DNA from: Ruminococcus sp.
GTDB lineage: Bacteria > Bacillota > Clostridia > Oscillospirales > Ruminococcaceae
Reading direction: 5' to 3'
NCBI GenBank assembly: GCA_017475555.1
Contig: JAFVFL010000019.1
Coordinates: 124,001-188,000 of the forward strand
DNA length: 64,000 nucleotides
Both the position numbers and the translations under genes were made by a program. Below are positions 8,572 through 16,627 of the stretch, in pieces (position 1 is the stretch's first letter; each line of letters begins with the position of its first letter). A model generated the notes under the pieces. That model was not told the DNA's origin. It saw nothing but the letters and a program-made list of their open reading frames with translations, and ran no database searches.

Positions 8572-9375
8572 TCAGCCTCCATTCACGGTTATCTGCCGGA
8601 GCGAGATCTTCCAGAAGAGCCTGCTGAGTATCATCATCACAATGCACCAGAGAAGCTGTGTTCCGAGAGTGACAAGCACTGTCTGCGGCTGCGGAGTTCC
8701 GTCAAGCAGAATTGAGAGCGGTGCATTATAGATCGATTGGAACGGCAGGTAGTACACGATAGTTTTCAGCGGTTCGGGGAAGAATGCAATAGGTATCGTC
8801 GCACCCGAAAGCAGGAGAACTATCACCTGTTTCATGATGTTGATGCCCCATATCGACTCAGTGTACAGGCATATCGTCCCGACCAGAAAGTCGATGCTGT
8901 AGTTTATCGACACTGCCATAACGACCGATATTACGAAGAAAAGCAGATTCAGACCAAGGTGTATTGCCCCGTGGGTCACGGCTGCTACGATGATGAAGGT
9001 CGGCAGGAAGGTGAAGAAAAACTGCGTTATAAACGAGCCGGAGTACGACCAGAAGAGATAGCGCCGGTACTCTATCGGCTTTAGCAGGTCGAGGACGATC
9101 TTGCCCGACTGAATGCTCCGCCCTATCTCCCAGACTGTGTACATCTCCATGAAGTTGAAAAGTGCGGTTGCAAGCACTAAGTATATCAGCGTATCGGAGA
9201 ATGTCATGCCATTTACGATATCTGTTCCGGAGGAGGCGTAAATGGCTTTCCACAGGAAATAAACAACTATCAGATATAGAATATTGCCTATCACCATGAC
9301 TACCGTTGCCAAACGGAACTGGAGCGATTCGATGATACCGGCACGGGTGAGGGTGAGGTATTTTTTCAGCTTCAC
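8572..9375 (-). CDS. ABC-2 family exporter permease (first subunit)
   Basis: 267 residues, same length as its partner and of the same PF06182-like type, with about six hydrophobic helices and a short Lys-rich cytoplasmic N-terminus (KLKKYL). The start is GTG at 9373-9375, overlapping the TGA of the ATPase gene (GTGA), which indicates coupling. Both permeases together with the ATPase make a complete exporter. Cargo unknown. Confidence 0.8.
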   Translation of the reverse strand: MKLKKYLTLTRAGIIESLQFRLATVVMVIGNILYLIVVYFLWKAIYASSGTDIVNGMTFSDTLIYLVLATALFNFMEMYTVWEIGRSIQSGKIVLDLLKPIEYRRYLFWSYSGSFITQFFFTFLPTFIIVAAVTHGAIHLGLNLLFFVISVVMAVSINYSIDFLVGTICLYTESIWGINIMKQVIVLLLSGATIPIAFFPEPLKTIVYYLPFQSIYNAPLSILLDGTPQPQTVLVTLGTQLLWCIVMMILSRLFWKISLRQITVNGG

Positions 9376-10373
9376 TGGACACCCTCCTCGTATATCTTTT
9401 TGATGACCTCCTCGGTGGAAATTTCTTCAAGCTGCATATCACGAAGGCTGAAAGATCTCTGGAGCTGACCGAGTACGTCAATGACCTTCGCTTTCTCCTC
9501 ATCGACCAGAATGGATATCCACTCATCATCGGCAGAAACCGAAAAGTCCCTAAGTGCGTTTTGTATCACGTCAGCCTGTGTCTTCAGATCGCCGTCTACC
9601 CTGATTTTCAGGGTACGGTACGAGCCGAAAAAACCTTTCAGGTGCTCAATATCGTTGTCGTAGAGCATTTTTCCCTTGTCAATAATGACTATCCGCCGGC
9701 AAAGTGCGTCCACATCGCCCATATCATGCGTTGTCAGGATAACAGTCGTCTTTTTTTCACGATTTAGGGCGTGTATCAGCGTCCGTATCTTTGACTTCAT
9801 CGACACATCGAGCCCGATAGTCGGCTCATCGAGAAAAACAATTTTCGGATCATGCAGGAATGCTGCAAGGATATCGCTGAGAGTACGCTGACCGAGAGAC
9901 ATCTGACGCACCGGCTTATGCAGGAGCGGCTCAATGTCCACAAGCGACTGGTACAGAGCAAGCATATTATCATAGTCCGCATCTGAGATCTGGTAAATAT
10001 CCTTGAGCAGCCGGAAGGATTCCACAAGCGGAAGTGCCCACCAGAGCTGGGAACGCTGTCCGAATACAACGCCGATCTCCTGGGCATTTTTCGTCCGGTT
10101 CTGATAAGGGACATTGCCTCCGACGAGTATCTCTCCCGAAGTCGGTTCGAGGACACCGGTCATCATCTTTATTGTGGTTGACTTTCCGGCACCATTCGGG
10201 CCGAGGTAGCCGACGATCTCGCCCTGCTCGATATCCATGGAAATGTTGTCCACGGCACGAACCGTCCTGTAGTCACGGGAGAAGAGGTCTTTCAGGCTGC
10301 CCCTCAGCCCCTCCCGGCGGTTGAGTACCTTAAATTCCTTGGTAACATTTTTTATTTCGATAATTGGTGACAT
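9372..10373 (-). CDS. ABC exporter ATP-binding protein
   Basis: 333 residues. Walker A GPNGAGKST (about 57-65), ABC signature MSLGQRT (about 158), Walker B KIVFLDEPTIGLD (about 178-190) and the H-loop TTHDMGD (about 215) are all intact. An extra C-terminal domain of about 90 residues follows, as in ABC-2 exporter ATPases of the DrrA/CcmA kind. It powers the two downstream permeases at the inner face of the membrane. First gene of the operon; its upstream region holds only weak promoter matches. Confidence 0.9.
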   Translation of the reverse strand: MSPIIEIKNVTKEFKVLNRREGLRGSLKDLFSRDYRTVRAVDNISMDIEQGEIVGYLGPNGAGKSTTIKMMTGVLEPTSGEILVGGNVPYQNRTKNAQEIGVVFGQRSQLWWALPLVESFRLLKDIYQISDADYDNMLALYQSLVDIEPLLHKPVRQMSLGQRTLSDILAAFLHDPKIVFLDEPTIGLDVSMKSKIRTLIHALNREKKTTVILTTHDMGDVDALCRRIVIIDKGKMLYDNDIEHLKGFFGSYRTLKIRVDGDLKTQADVIQNALRDFSVSADDEWISILVDEEKAKVIDVLGQLQRSFSLRDMQLEEISTEEVIKKIYEEGVQ

Positions 10374-10436
10374 TTGTTCCTCTCTTTCGGGGAAGCTGTG
10401 TATATATTCGCCTGTGCAGGTAATATAAATGGTTTC

Positions 10437-10469
10437 GGGGAAAAGCCTTCTGCGTAAAGGCTTTCCCCG
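10437..10469 (-). terminator. Hairpin downstream of tRNA-Gln
   Basis: GGGGAAA(A)GCCTT with AAGGCTTTCCCC, loop CTGCGTA. On the minus strand it lies about 35 nt past the CCA end of tRNA-Gln and is a likely stop or processing stem. The U-tract is poor (AAACCATTTAT), so its terminator role is uncertain. Confidence 0.45.
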
Positions 10470-10503
10470 ATGCTCATTTTATTCTGATATAGCATGAGAT
10501 CAA

Positions 10504-10579
10504 TGGTTGGGGCGGCGGGATTTGAACCCACGGGATGACAGAGTCAAAGTCTGTTGCCTTACCGCTTGGCTACGCCCCA
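10504..10579 (-). tRNA. tRNA-Gln (UUG)
   Basis: The minus strand folds as a full cloverleaf: acceptor TGGGGCG/CGCCCCA, D arm GCCAAGCGGTAAGGC, anticodon stem ACAGA/TCTGT with loop CTTTGAC (anticodon TTG, top strand CAA at 10545-10547), T arm GTGGG-TTCAAAT-CCCGC, discriminator A, and an encoded CCA (10504-10506). U1-A72 is typical of tRNA-Gln. Confidence 0.97.
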
Positions 10580-10600
10580 GCAGACCATGCTACACCAGAT

Positions 10601-10629
10601 ATTATACCAGATTTTCACTGATAAATCAA
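10601..10629 (-). promoter_or_regulatory. Promoter of tRNA-Gln
   Basis: Minus strand TTGATT (10624-10629), 17-nt spacer, TATAAT (10601-10606), placing initiation about 15 nt before the tRNA. Confidence 0.75.
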
Positions 10630-10655
10630 TAGATAAATATAGTTAATATAATTAT

Positions 10656-11267
10656 TTATTGCGGTTCGTCATAGTACGTGTCATACTCCTCAAGATAGCT
10701 CCTTACCCCTGAAAGCGAATCGAATATCATCTTCCAGCCGTCATTTTCGATCTCGACAAGGCACACCCCGACCTCCTCGGACTCGGTCAGCTCCGACCCG
10801 GAGACGGAGTACACGATATCCGCCTCATAGCCCTGAACGACTGATATTTCATAATCCTCGGAGAAGAAATCGAGCTTTATGTAGCGCTCGATATCCTGAA
10901 AGCTGTCCTGTGTCAGCTGAGAGGCGGACACGACCTCATCAAGCTGCACTCTTGCACCATCGCCGTAGACATCCTCCCAATAATGCACCGCCTCGGCGAT
11001 AGTTGCCGCTGTTTCAGCGATATACTCATCATAGCTGCCCGAATTTTTCTCAGCTTCGAGGAATGCTGCCGGAGTGTACGACTGCACGACCTTCAGCGGA
11101 TCAGCTGTATTATATCCGTCGAAGTAGTCAGTGACAGCCTGTAGAGCTTCTGCCGGAAGTCCGCTTTCGGAGCTGCTGCTCTGTACTGATGAGCTGCCGG
11201 CTGAACAGCCGGGGAGAATGGTGCAGCAAAGCCCTGCACAGAGAAGAAAACAACATGGATATCTCAT
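10656..11267 (-). CDS. Putative lipoprotein downstream of radA
   Basis: 203 residues from the ATG at 11267, which has GAGG six bases upstream. An in-frame ATG at 11279 overlaps the radA stop (ATGA) and is the alternative start, adding four residues. A lipoprotein signal with lipobox LPGC (Cys21) is followed by a Ser-rich linker. The rest is a mixed alpha/beta domain with a segment (about 35-60, AVTDYFDGYNTADPLKVVQS) that looks like the first helices of an NTF2-like or DUF5105-like fold; this is a guess. It would be anchored on the outer face of the membrane. Cotranscription with radA is probably historical rather than functional. Function unknown. Confidence 0.75.
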   Translation of the reverse strand: MRYPCCFLLCAGLCCTILPGCSAGSSSVQSSSSESGLPAEALQAVTDYFDGYNTADPLKVVQSYTPAAFLEAEKNSGSYDEYIAETAATIAEAVHYWEDVYGDGARVQLDEVVSASQLTQDSFQDIERYIKLDFFSEDYEISVVQGYEADIVYSVSGSELTESEEVGVCLVEIENDGWKMIFDSLSGVRSYLEEYDTYYDEPQ

Positions 11268-11275
11268 TGAAAACC

Positions 11276-12646
11276 TCATTTTATGAGAGAAAACGCCTGC
11301 CTGAGCGATGATACAGGCACTATCTCTATACCATATTCCTTTATATCTATCGAGGAGGCTGACTGCTTCGGAATTACGCAGGTCTTAAAGCCCATACGCT
11401 CCGCCTCTCTGATACGCTGGGAGATGTGCGGTACAGAGCGCACCTCGCCGCCAAGACCTATCTCACCGAATGCGATAAGCTCCTCGTCTATCTGCTTGTC
11501 CATGATCCCTGAGTAAAGAGCCATTGCGACCGGGAGATCGCCTGCCGGCTCATCGAGTCTGAAACCGCCGACGATGTTCAGGTATATATCGAGCGAGCCC
11601 ATGAACAGACCAAGCCGCTTTTCGAGAACGGCTATGATTATGTAGAGCCTGTTGTAGTCAAAGCCGGTCGCCATACGCCGTGGAGCGGAGTAGCTTGTCT
11701 TTGCGGCAAGTGCCTGTACCTCGGCAAGTATCGGGCGTGTACCCTCCATTACGCACGCAACGCACGTACCGGAGACGTTATGCGGTCTGCCGGAGAGAAG
11801 CATCTGCGAGGGATTGGCGACCTCCGCAAGCCCTTTGTCGAGCATTTCAAACACACCTATTTCATTGGTCGAGCCGAAGCGGTTCTTCACTGCACGGAGT
11901 ATCCTGTAGCTCTGGTGGCGCTCACCCTCAAAGTGCAGCACAGCGTCAACGATATGCTCCATGACCTTTGGCCCAGCGATAGCACCGTCCTTGTTGACAT
12001 GACCGACGATTATGACTGGTATCTCCTGACTTTTGGCAGTGTGCATGAACAGATTTGTACACTCTCTTACCTGTGTCAGACTGCCCGGACTTGACGATAT
12101 CCTGCCGATACTCATGGTCTGTATCGAGTCGATTATTGCGATATCCGGGGCGGAGGAGGAAATAGTTTCGGCAATTGCCTCAGCATCCGTGGCAGTAAGG
12201 ATATACAGGTTCTCAGTATCGACACCAAGCCGCTTTGCACGGAGCTTTATCTGCCGTGCGGATTCCTCGCCGGAGATGTAGAGTACCGAGTGCTCCTGTC
12301 CGAGAAACTGGCATATTTGCAGCAATATCGTGCTTTTTCCTATACCCGGTTCGCCTCCGAGGAGCACAAGCGAGCCCTTGACAAGTCCCCCGCCGAGGAC
12401 TCTGTTCAGCTCTCCAAGACCTGTATCGTAGCGGATATCTGCCTCTGCACCGATATCCTCAAGCTCCAGTATACTTCCTGAAAGATCAGGTATTGCCTGA
12501 CCGGCTGAGCGTCCGGGAGCTGACGAGGTATCTGAAAGCTCTTCCTCGAAGCTGTTCCACGCACCGCATGACGGGCATTTTCCGTTCCATTTCGAGCTTT
12601 CATAGCCGCACTGGTTGCAGACGTAGCTGTATCTTGACTTAGCCAT
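11276..12646 (-). CDS. radA: DNA repair protein RadA (Sms)
   Basis: 456 residues, normal for the family. The N-terminal zinc finger has Cys10-x2-Cys13 and Cys24-x2-Cys27. A RecA-like ATPase follows, with Walker A GGEPGIGKST (about 98-107) and the RadA hallmark KNRFG (near 256), and then a C-terminal Lon-protease-like domain that lacks protease activity in this family. RadA is a hexameric helicase that drives branch migration in recombination. It sits 5 bp after one lipoprotein gene and overlaps or abuts another. Confidence 0.96.
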   Translation of the reverse strand: MAKSRYSYVCNQCGYESSKWNGKCPSCGAWNSFEEELSDTSSAPGRSAGQAIPDLSGSILELEDIGAEADIRYDTGLGELNRVLGGGLVKGSLVLLGGEPGIGKSTILLQICQFLGQEHSVLYISGEESARQIKLRAKRLGVDTENLYILTATDAEAIAETISSSAPDIAIIDSIQTMSIGRISSSPGSLTQVRECTNLFMHTAKSQEIPVIIVGHVNKDGAIAGPKVMEHIVDAVLHFEGERHQSYRILRAVKNRFGSTNEIGVFEMLDKGLAEVANPSQMLLSGRPHNVSGTCVACVMEGTRPILAEVQALAAKTSYSAPRRMATGFDYNRLYIIIAVLEKRLGLFMGSLDIYLNIVGGFRLDEPAGDLPVAMALYSGIMDKQIDEELIAFGEIGLGGEVRSVPHISQRIREAERMGFKTCVIPKQSASSIDIKEYGIEIVPVSSLRQAFSLIK

Positions 12647-12651
12647 TCAGC

Positions 12652-13878
12652 TCATGCCTCCGAAGCTGCAAGCCCGGCATCATCATCGGAAAAATCCGGC
12701 GTATCTTCACTGCCTTCATCGTCACCGGCAGTATCGTCTGTAGAGTTGCTGCCCTCTGTATCATCATTTCCGGCATTTCCGGAAAGTCCTGAATCAAGTG
12801 CGGAGCTGATATTATTCTCAGTAAGAAGGAGCTTTCTGCCGCATACAGCAAGACTGTCTGACGGAACGAAGTCCGTAAGCCCCTCGCTTCCGAGCATACT
12901 CGACACCGACCTGCCTGATGAGGTATCAGTGAAAAATACGCTGTTTTCAAGGTCAAGAGTGAAGCACCCGGACGCACCGAAGCTGTCCTTTATCTCAGTC
13001 AGATCCTCAAGCGTATCGCCTGTGAAGCAGAATATCCTGCATTCGCTGTGCTCACCCTGTCCGTCAGAGATAACAAGCTCCGGAACGTCGTCATCGTTCA
13101 GGTCACAAAGCTCAAATGCGGCATAAATAGCCCCTGCGTGAGAAGCCTTTTCGTTCACAAGCTCCGAGCTGAGTTTGTCGCTGAGCTGTGCCCTCTGTTT
13201 TTCGGTCAGCACTCTGCCCCATGCCTCTGAGGAGTGCAGACCGTATTCCACAGCAGCAGCACCGAAGGTAAACCGTCTGCCGAGCTTTATCAGGGCAGCC
13301 TCATCGAACTCCGCCATAGCCGCATCATACTGCGGTAGAGTTACAGATTCGCCGTTTATCTCATGGATAATGACCGCACCTGACGCAGCCGCAGAGCTGT
13401 TGTCGGCATAGGACAGGTAGGTCTTGAATTCACCGTTTTCAAGGAACATATATTTTCCGATAATGTAGGAATCTCCCACAAATTCATCGTTGAACAGATC
13501 TCTCTCCGGCAGCCACGGGAGACAGCCTTCGCTGCCGTACTCGCCAAGCTCGGATACAGCACCGCCTGAATAGCTGTATATCCGGCAGTGGGTCAGCTTC
13601 TGGGTATCCGGGGAGATAAAAAGCTCAGGAATGCCGTCGCCTGTGATATCACGCAGGTCGAATCTGGAATCAGCTTCACTGAAGCCTTCAGAGCCCTGAA
13701 ATTCATCGAGAATGATCTTATACGGCTCCTGCCAGTCGAAGATGAATGTCTCCGGGGGAGTAATTACCGGTGCCGGCGGTATCTCCTCGACCTCCTCAGC
13801 ACAGCCGGTCAGAGCCGGGAGCAGAGCTGCTGCGAGGAATGCAGAAAAAACGGAACGGAAGTGTTTTTTATATCTCAC
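12652..13878 (-). CDS. Putative lipoprotein with VCBS/FG-GAP-like repeats
   Basis: 408 residues. Lipobox LTGC (Cys26) ends the signal peptide. Two half-repeats each contain a calcium-loop-like strand (DITGDGIPELFIS near 78 and DLNDDDVPELVIS near 260) with matching CRIYSYSGG/CRIFCFTGD segments. That gives an internal duplication resembling VCBS or integrin-type propeller blades in Ruminococcus surface proteins. The last 45 residues are very acidic (Asp/Glu/Ser/Thr). Probably membrane-anchored outside the cell. First gene of the lipoprotein-radA-lipoprotein operon; the promoter at 13978-14006 is clear. Function unknown. Confidence 0.78.
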   Translation of the reverse strand: MRYKKHFRSVFSAFLAAALLPALTGCAEEVEEIPPAPVITPPETFIFDWQEPYKIILDEFQGSEGFSEADSRFDLRDITGDGIPELFISPDTQKLTHCRIYSYSGGAVSELGEYGSEGCLPWLPERDLFNDEFVGDSYIIGKYMFLENGEFKTYLSYADNSSAAASGAVIIHEINGESVTLPQYDAAMAEFDEAALIKLGRRFTFGAAAVEYGLHSSEAWGRVLTEKQRAQLSDKLSSELVNEKASHAGAIYAAFELCDLNDDDVPELVISDGQGEHSECRIFCFTGDTLEDLTEIKDSFGASGCFTLDLENSVFFTDTSSGRSVSSMLGSEGLTDFVPSDSLAVCGRKLLLTENNISSALDSGLSGNAGNDDTEGSNSTDDTAGDDEGSEDTPDFSDDDAGLAASEA

Positions 13879-13905
13879 TTAAAGTCCTCCTAATGTTTTG
13901 CTGTC

Positions 13906-13939
13906 TTTAATGCTGTTTTTAATTTAATGCTGTTTTTAA
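13906..13939. repeat. Perfect tandem duplication of a 17-mer
   Basis: TTTAATGCTGTTTTTAA occurs twice back to back (13906-13922 and 13923-13939) in the 5' leader of the lipoprotein-radA operon. A recent slippage duplication is the simplest explanation. Confidence 0.9.
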
Positions 13940-13977
13940 TAAGGTATATGTAGCAAAAGAGCTGTCTATACAGTATT

Positions 13978-14006
13978 ATTTTAACATATATGTCGTAGTA
14001 TGTCAA
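13978..14006 (-). promoter_or_regulatory. Promoter of the lipoprotein-radA operon
   Basis: Minus strand TTGACA (14001-14006), 17-nt spacer, TAAAAT (13978-13983). The leader is about 90 nt and contains the tandem 17-mer. Confidence 0.75.
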
Positions 14007-14132
14007 TTAAGAGAATGTTACAGTACAGCGTAAGGGTGACGAAAATATTGTGTGCAAACCATGAAATTTATTCTAAAATCACCATATCAGTAATATAATT
14101 CCATTGGAAATGCAATGAAATGGAGGGCGGAT

Positions 14133-14402
14133 ATGGATAATATCGAGGATATCACAGCAAACGGAGCGGAGGGCTTTATTGCTGAGGACGATTTAGCGGA
14201 GGAGAGGACAAGGCTGAGCGATATTGCGGCAGTCCAGACGGCGGTTTGCATATTTGCGGCAGTAGTGCTCGTGTGCATTGACATAGCCATGCCGGATACC
14301 GGGAAAGGACTTGTTTCGCTGCTGCGGGAGCTTTCCTCGGCGGCAGACGAGCTTATCCCGAATCCGGTATCGTGGCTTTTTGAGTATCTGGGGCAGCTGT
14401 GA
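14133..14402 (+). CDS. Small single-pass membrane protein paired with a site-2 protease
   Basis: 89 residues. The ATG at 14133 has GGAGGG about 6 nt upstream; an in-frame ATG at 14115 lacks a Shine-Dalgarno. The first 35 residues are acidic, followed by one hydrophobic helix (about 36-55, AAVQTAVCIFAAVVLVCIDI) and a short amphipathic tail. I recognise no family. Its stop overlaps the GTG start of the M50 protease gene (GTGA), so the two are made together. By position it could be a partner or inhibitor of the protease, as SpoIVFA/BofA are for SpoIVFB, but there is no visible sequence match. Confidence 0.75.
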   Translation: MDNIEDITANGAEGFIAEDDLAEERTRLSDIAAVQTAVCIFAAVVLVCIDIAMPDTGKGLVSLLRELSSAADELIPNPVSWLFEYLGQL

Positions 14403-14884
14403 GGCTGAGGATAAGGTTTTCGTTCCTGCTTCTCAACGCTGTGATGTTCCTTTTACGGAGCAGCCGGCTGATACTGTGCTTTTACGCCGTATCCGTCATG
14501 CACGAGCTGGGACACGCTGCGGCGGTGTATTTATCAGGCGGCAGGATAACAGCTCTGGAGCTTAGCGGCTTCGGGATAATGATGGAGTCCGAGCAGCCGG
14601 GCAATACCGCTGCTGAGGCGGCAGTTTTGCTCGCAGGCCCCTTTGTGAATCTTGCGGCTGCCGGTATATCGGCTATTTCCGGACATTACGGAGCATTCAT
14701 GCAGCTTAGTCTCACAGCCGGGATATACAATCTTCTCCCGTATCCGGGACTTGACGGCGGCTCGCTTGCGGAGCTGTTCATAACAGGCTCACCGGCGGAG
14801 AGGGGGCTTCGTCTGCTGCTGCTTATAGTACGGATAGCTGTCGCAGCGGCGGGGGGCTTGATTTTTTTGTGTACAGTGGTATAA
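14399..14884 (+). CDS. Minimal M50 site-2 protease (SpoIVFB-like)
   Basis: 161 residues starting at GTG 14399. Zinc motif HELGH at 35-39 in a membrane helix, and the second metal ligand Asp119 in LLPYPGLDGGSL, which matches the N-P-D-G region of site-2 proteases. About four to five helices are present. It is far shorter than B. subtilis SpoIVFB (288 residues) because it has no CBS domain, and unlike RseP it has no PDZ domain. It would cleave membrane-embedded substrates such as an anti-sigma factor or pro-sigma factor; the substrate here is unknown. The coupled small protein upstream is the obvious partner. A MITE-like element begins a few bases after its stop. Confidence 0.82.
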   Translation: MRLRIRFSFLLLNAVMFLLRSSRLILCFYAVSVMHELGHAAAVYLSGGRITALELSGFGIMMESEQPGNTAAEAAVLLAGPFVNLAAAGISAISGHYGAFMQLSLTAGIYNLLPYPGLDGGSLAELFITGSPAERGLRLLLLIVRIAVAAAGGLIFLCTVV

Positions 14885-14888
14885 TGAT

Positions 14889-15052
14889 ATATGGGCATCT
14901 CTGAAAACCCTTTTGAAAAAAAACAGCTATGCACGACGTCTGCTGTGTCAAATTCCCCCGGAGTGCGACAGCACACCTTCGGGAGCTTTCCCTGCATCTG
15001 CCGCACCTATCTGTTTTTCCTTACCCAAACGGGTTTTTAGAGATGCCCATAT
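14889..15052. mobile_element. MITE-like element with long terminal inverted repeats
   Basis: The ends are inverted copies: ATATGGGCATCTCTGAAAAC at 14889 and its complement with one mismatch, GTTTTTAGAGATGCCCATAT, ending at 15052. The match extends inward with gaps to an AAAAACAG/CTGTTTTT pair, giving arms of about 45 bp around a core of about 80 bp with no gene. It fills the space between the protease stop and the SDR ribosome-binding site. The flanks read ATAT on both sides, compatible with a short target duplication, but the palindrome makes this ambiguous. Transcribed, it would fold into a long hairpin. Confidence 0.65.
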
Positions 15053-15068
15053 GTGAAGAGGTGATACG

Positions 15069-15773
15069 ATGAAGAAAGCGGTAGTTACCGGAGGTGCGGG
15101 CGGTATCGGGGAAGCGATAAGCCGCCGCCTTGCCGGTGAGGGGTACTTTGTATACGTGTGCTGGTCGGGCAGCAGAGACATGGCGGAGGAGCTTGCGGCG
15201 GAGATACACGGCGAGGCTGTGGGCTTTGATGTTGCCGACAGGAAAGCAGTCCAGGAGACACTCGGCAGGCTCGGCACTCCGGACGTACTGATAAACAACG
15301 CCGGCATATCGGAGATAGGACTTTTTACGCATATCTCTGAGGAGGTCAGCAGCCGTATACTGAGCGTGAATCTTGCCGGAGCGATGAACTGTGCAAGAGC
15401 TGTCCTTCCGGGAATGATAGACCGGAAATCCGGGTATATCATCAATATCTCCTCTATGTGGGGGCAGTGCGGAGCGTCGTGTGAGGTGGATTATTCAGCC
15501 TCAAAGGCGGGTCTTATCGGCTTCACCAGGGCACTTGCAAAGGAGGTCGCCCCGTCCGGGATAAGAGTGAACTGCATAGCACCGGGGTTCATTATGACGG
15601 AGATGAACAGCCGTTTCACGCCGGACGAGCTTGAAACGATACGTGACGAGATACCGCTCGGCTGTTTCGGCAGACCGGAGGATATAGCTGACGCAGCGGC
15701 GTTTCTCTGCTCCGGGCAGGCAGATTACATCACCGGTCAGGTGCTTGCGGTAAACGGCGGAATGGTCATATGA
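15069..15773 (+). CDS. Short-chain dehydrogenase/reductase (FabG/YmfI-like)
   Basis: 234 residues. NAD(P)-binding TGGAGGIG at 8-15, NNAG near 78, catalytic Ser in INISSMWG and YSASK (about 140-144), and the C-terminal TGQVLAVNGGM. It matches the classical SDR family closest to 3-oxoacyl-ACP reductase FabG and the YmfI paralogue. There are no fatty-acid genes nearby, so a true FabG role is uncertain. GAGGTG at 15058-15063 sets the start. It is followed by the HD hydrolase gene. Confidence 0.88.
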   Translation: MKKAVVTGGAGGIGEAISRRLAGEGYFVYVCWSGSRDMAEELAAEIHGEAVGFDVADRKAVQETLGRLGTPDVLINNAGISEIGLFTHISEEVSSRILSVNLAGAMNCARAVLPGMIDRKSGYIINISSMWGQCGASCEVDYSASKAGLIGFTRALAKEVAPSGIRVNCIAPGFIMTEMNSRFTPDELETIRDEIPLGCFGRPEDIADAAAFLCSGQADYITGQVLAVNGGMVI

Positions 15774-15796
15774 TAAATCTACAGGAGGTCTTTGAT

Positions 15797-16411
15797 ATGA
15801 ATGATGTTGAAATGGCAGAAAGGCTGAGAAAGCAGCTCAGCTTCATGCTTGAGCTTGACAAAATGAAGAATCTTTACCGGCAGACATACGTTCTCCATGA
15901 GGACAGAAAGGAGAATGACGCAGAGCATAGCTGGCACCTTGCGATAATGGCGTTTCTCCTTGCGGAGTATTCCAACGAGCCGGTCGATATTTCTCACGTT
16001 ATAAAAATGGTTCTTCTGCATGATGTTGTTGAGATAGACGCCGGCGATACCTACTGCTATGACGAGGAGGGCTACAAGTCCAAGCCTGAGCGTGAGGAGC
16101 GTGCCGCACGGCGTATCTTCGGGCTTCTTCCGGACGACCAGAGGGACGAGTTCTATGCTTTGTGGCGTGAATTTGAGGATTCGCAGACACCGGATTCAAG
16201 ATTTGCGGCAGTCCTCGACAGGCTGCAGCCGCTCCTGCTCAACTATACCCGTGACGGACAGTCATGGCGGGAGCACAGCATAAGCAAGGAGCAGGTAATA
16301 AAGCGGAATATGCAGTATTTCACAGCGTCCGACGAGCTTTCGGAGCTTATAAAGGGCATTATCAGTGACGCTGAGAGCAAGGGCTGGCTGAAGTCGGTGT
16401 CGGAGCAGTAG
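15797..16411 (+). CDS. HD-domain phosphohydrolase (YfbR/HDDC2-like)
   Basis: 204 residues from the ATG at 15797, chosen because AGGAGG lies at 15783-15788; an in-frame ATG at 15770 overlaps the SDR stop but has no Shine-Dalgarno. Metal-binding residues appear as H in AEHSWHLA (about 43), the HD pair in LLHDVVEID (about 76-77) and a later Asp in VLDRLQP. The family includes 5'-deoxynucleotidase YfbR and human HDDC2. It probably removes phosphate from deoxynucleoside monophosphates in the cytosol; substrate inferred from family only. Confidence 0.82.
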   Translation: MNDVEMAERLRKQLSFMLELDKMKNLYRQTYVLHEDRKENDAEHSWHLAIMAFLLAEYSNEPVDISHVIKMVLLHDVVEIDAGDTYCYDEEGYKSKPEREERAARRIFGLLPDDQRDEFYALWREFEDSQTPDSRFAAVLDRLQPLLLNYTRDGQSWREHSISKEQVIKRNMQYFTASDELSELIKGIISDAESKGWLKSVSEQ

Positions 16412-16500
16412 CAAACTGCACAAAACCGGGCTTACAATTCCGTACACTATTACCAAAAAGCCGAAAATGGTGATAAACTGATGATATTTTTCCGGAGGAC

Positions 16501-16529
16501 TTGAATCCTTTGTGATATTGTGTTATATT
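16501..16529 (+). promoter_or_regulatory. Promoter of the LTA-synthase-like gene
   Basis: TTGAAT (16501-16506), 17-nt spacer, TATATT (16524-16529); initiation near 16536. Confidence 0.7.
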
Positions 16530-16536
16530 TATAGTA

Positions 16537-16579
16537 CAGGGGAATATCCGACTGCACGGCTGTGCTTTTCTTTCCCCTG
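16537..16579 (+). promoter_or_regulatory. 5'-end stem-loop of the LTA-synthase-like mRNA
   Basis: CAGGGGAA (16537-16544) pairs with TTCCCCTG (16572-16579) around an inner GCAC/GTGC stem. It starts right at the predicted transcription start and may protect the mRNA 5' end. No terminator U-tract. Confidence 0.5.
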
Positions 16580-16627
16580 CATAAAATGATAGATCTGATA
16601 CAATTAATTACATAAAGGACGGATATC

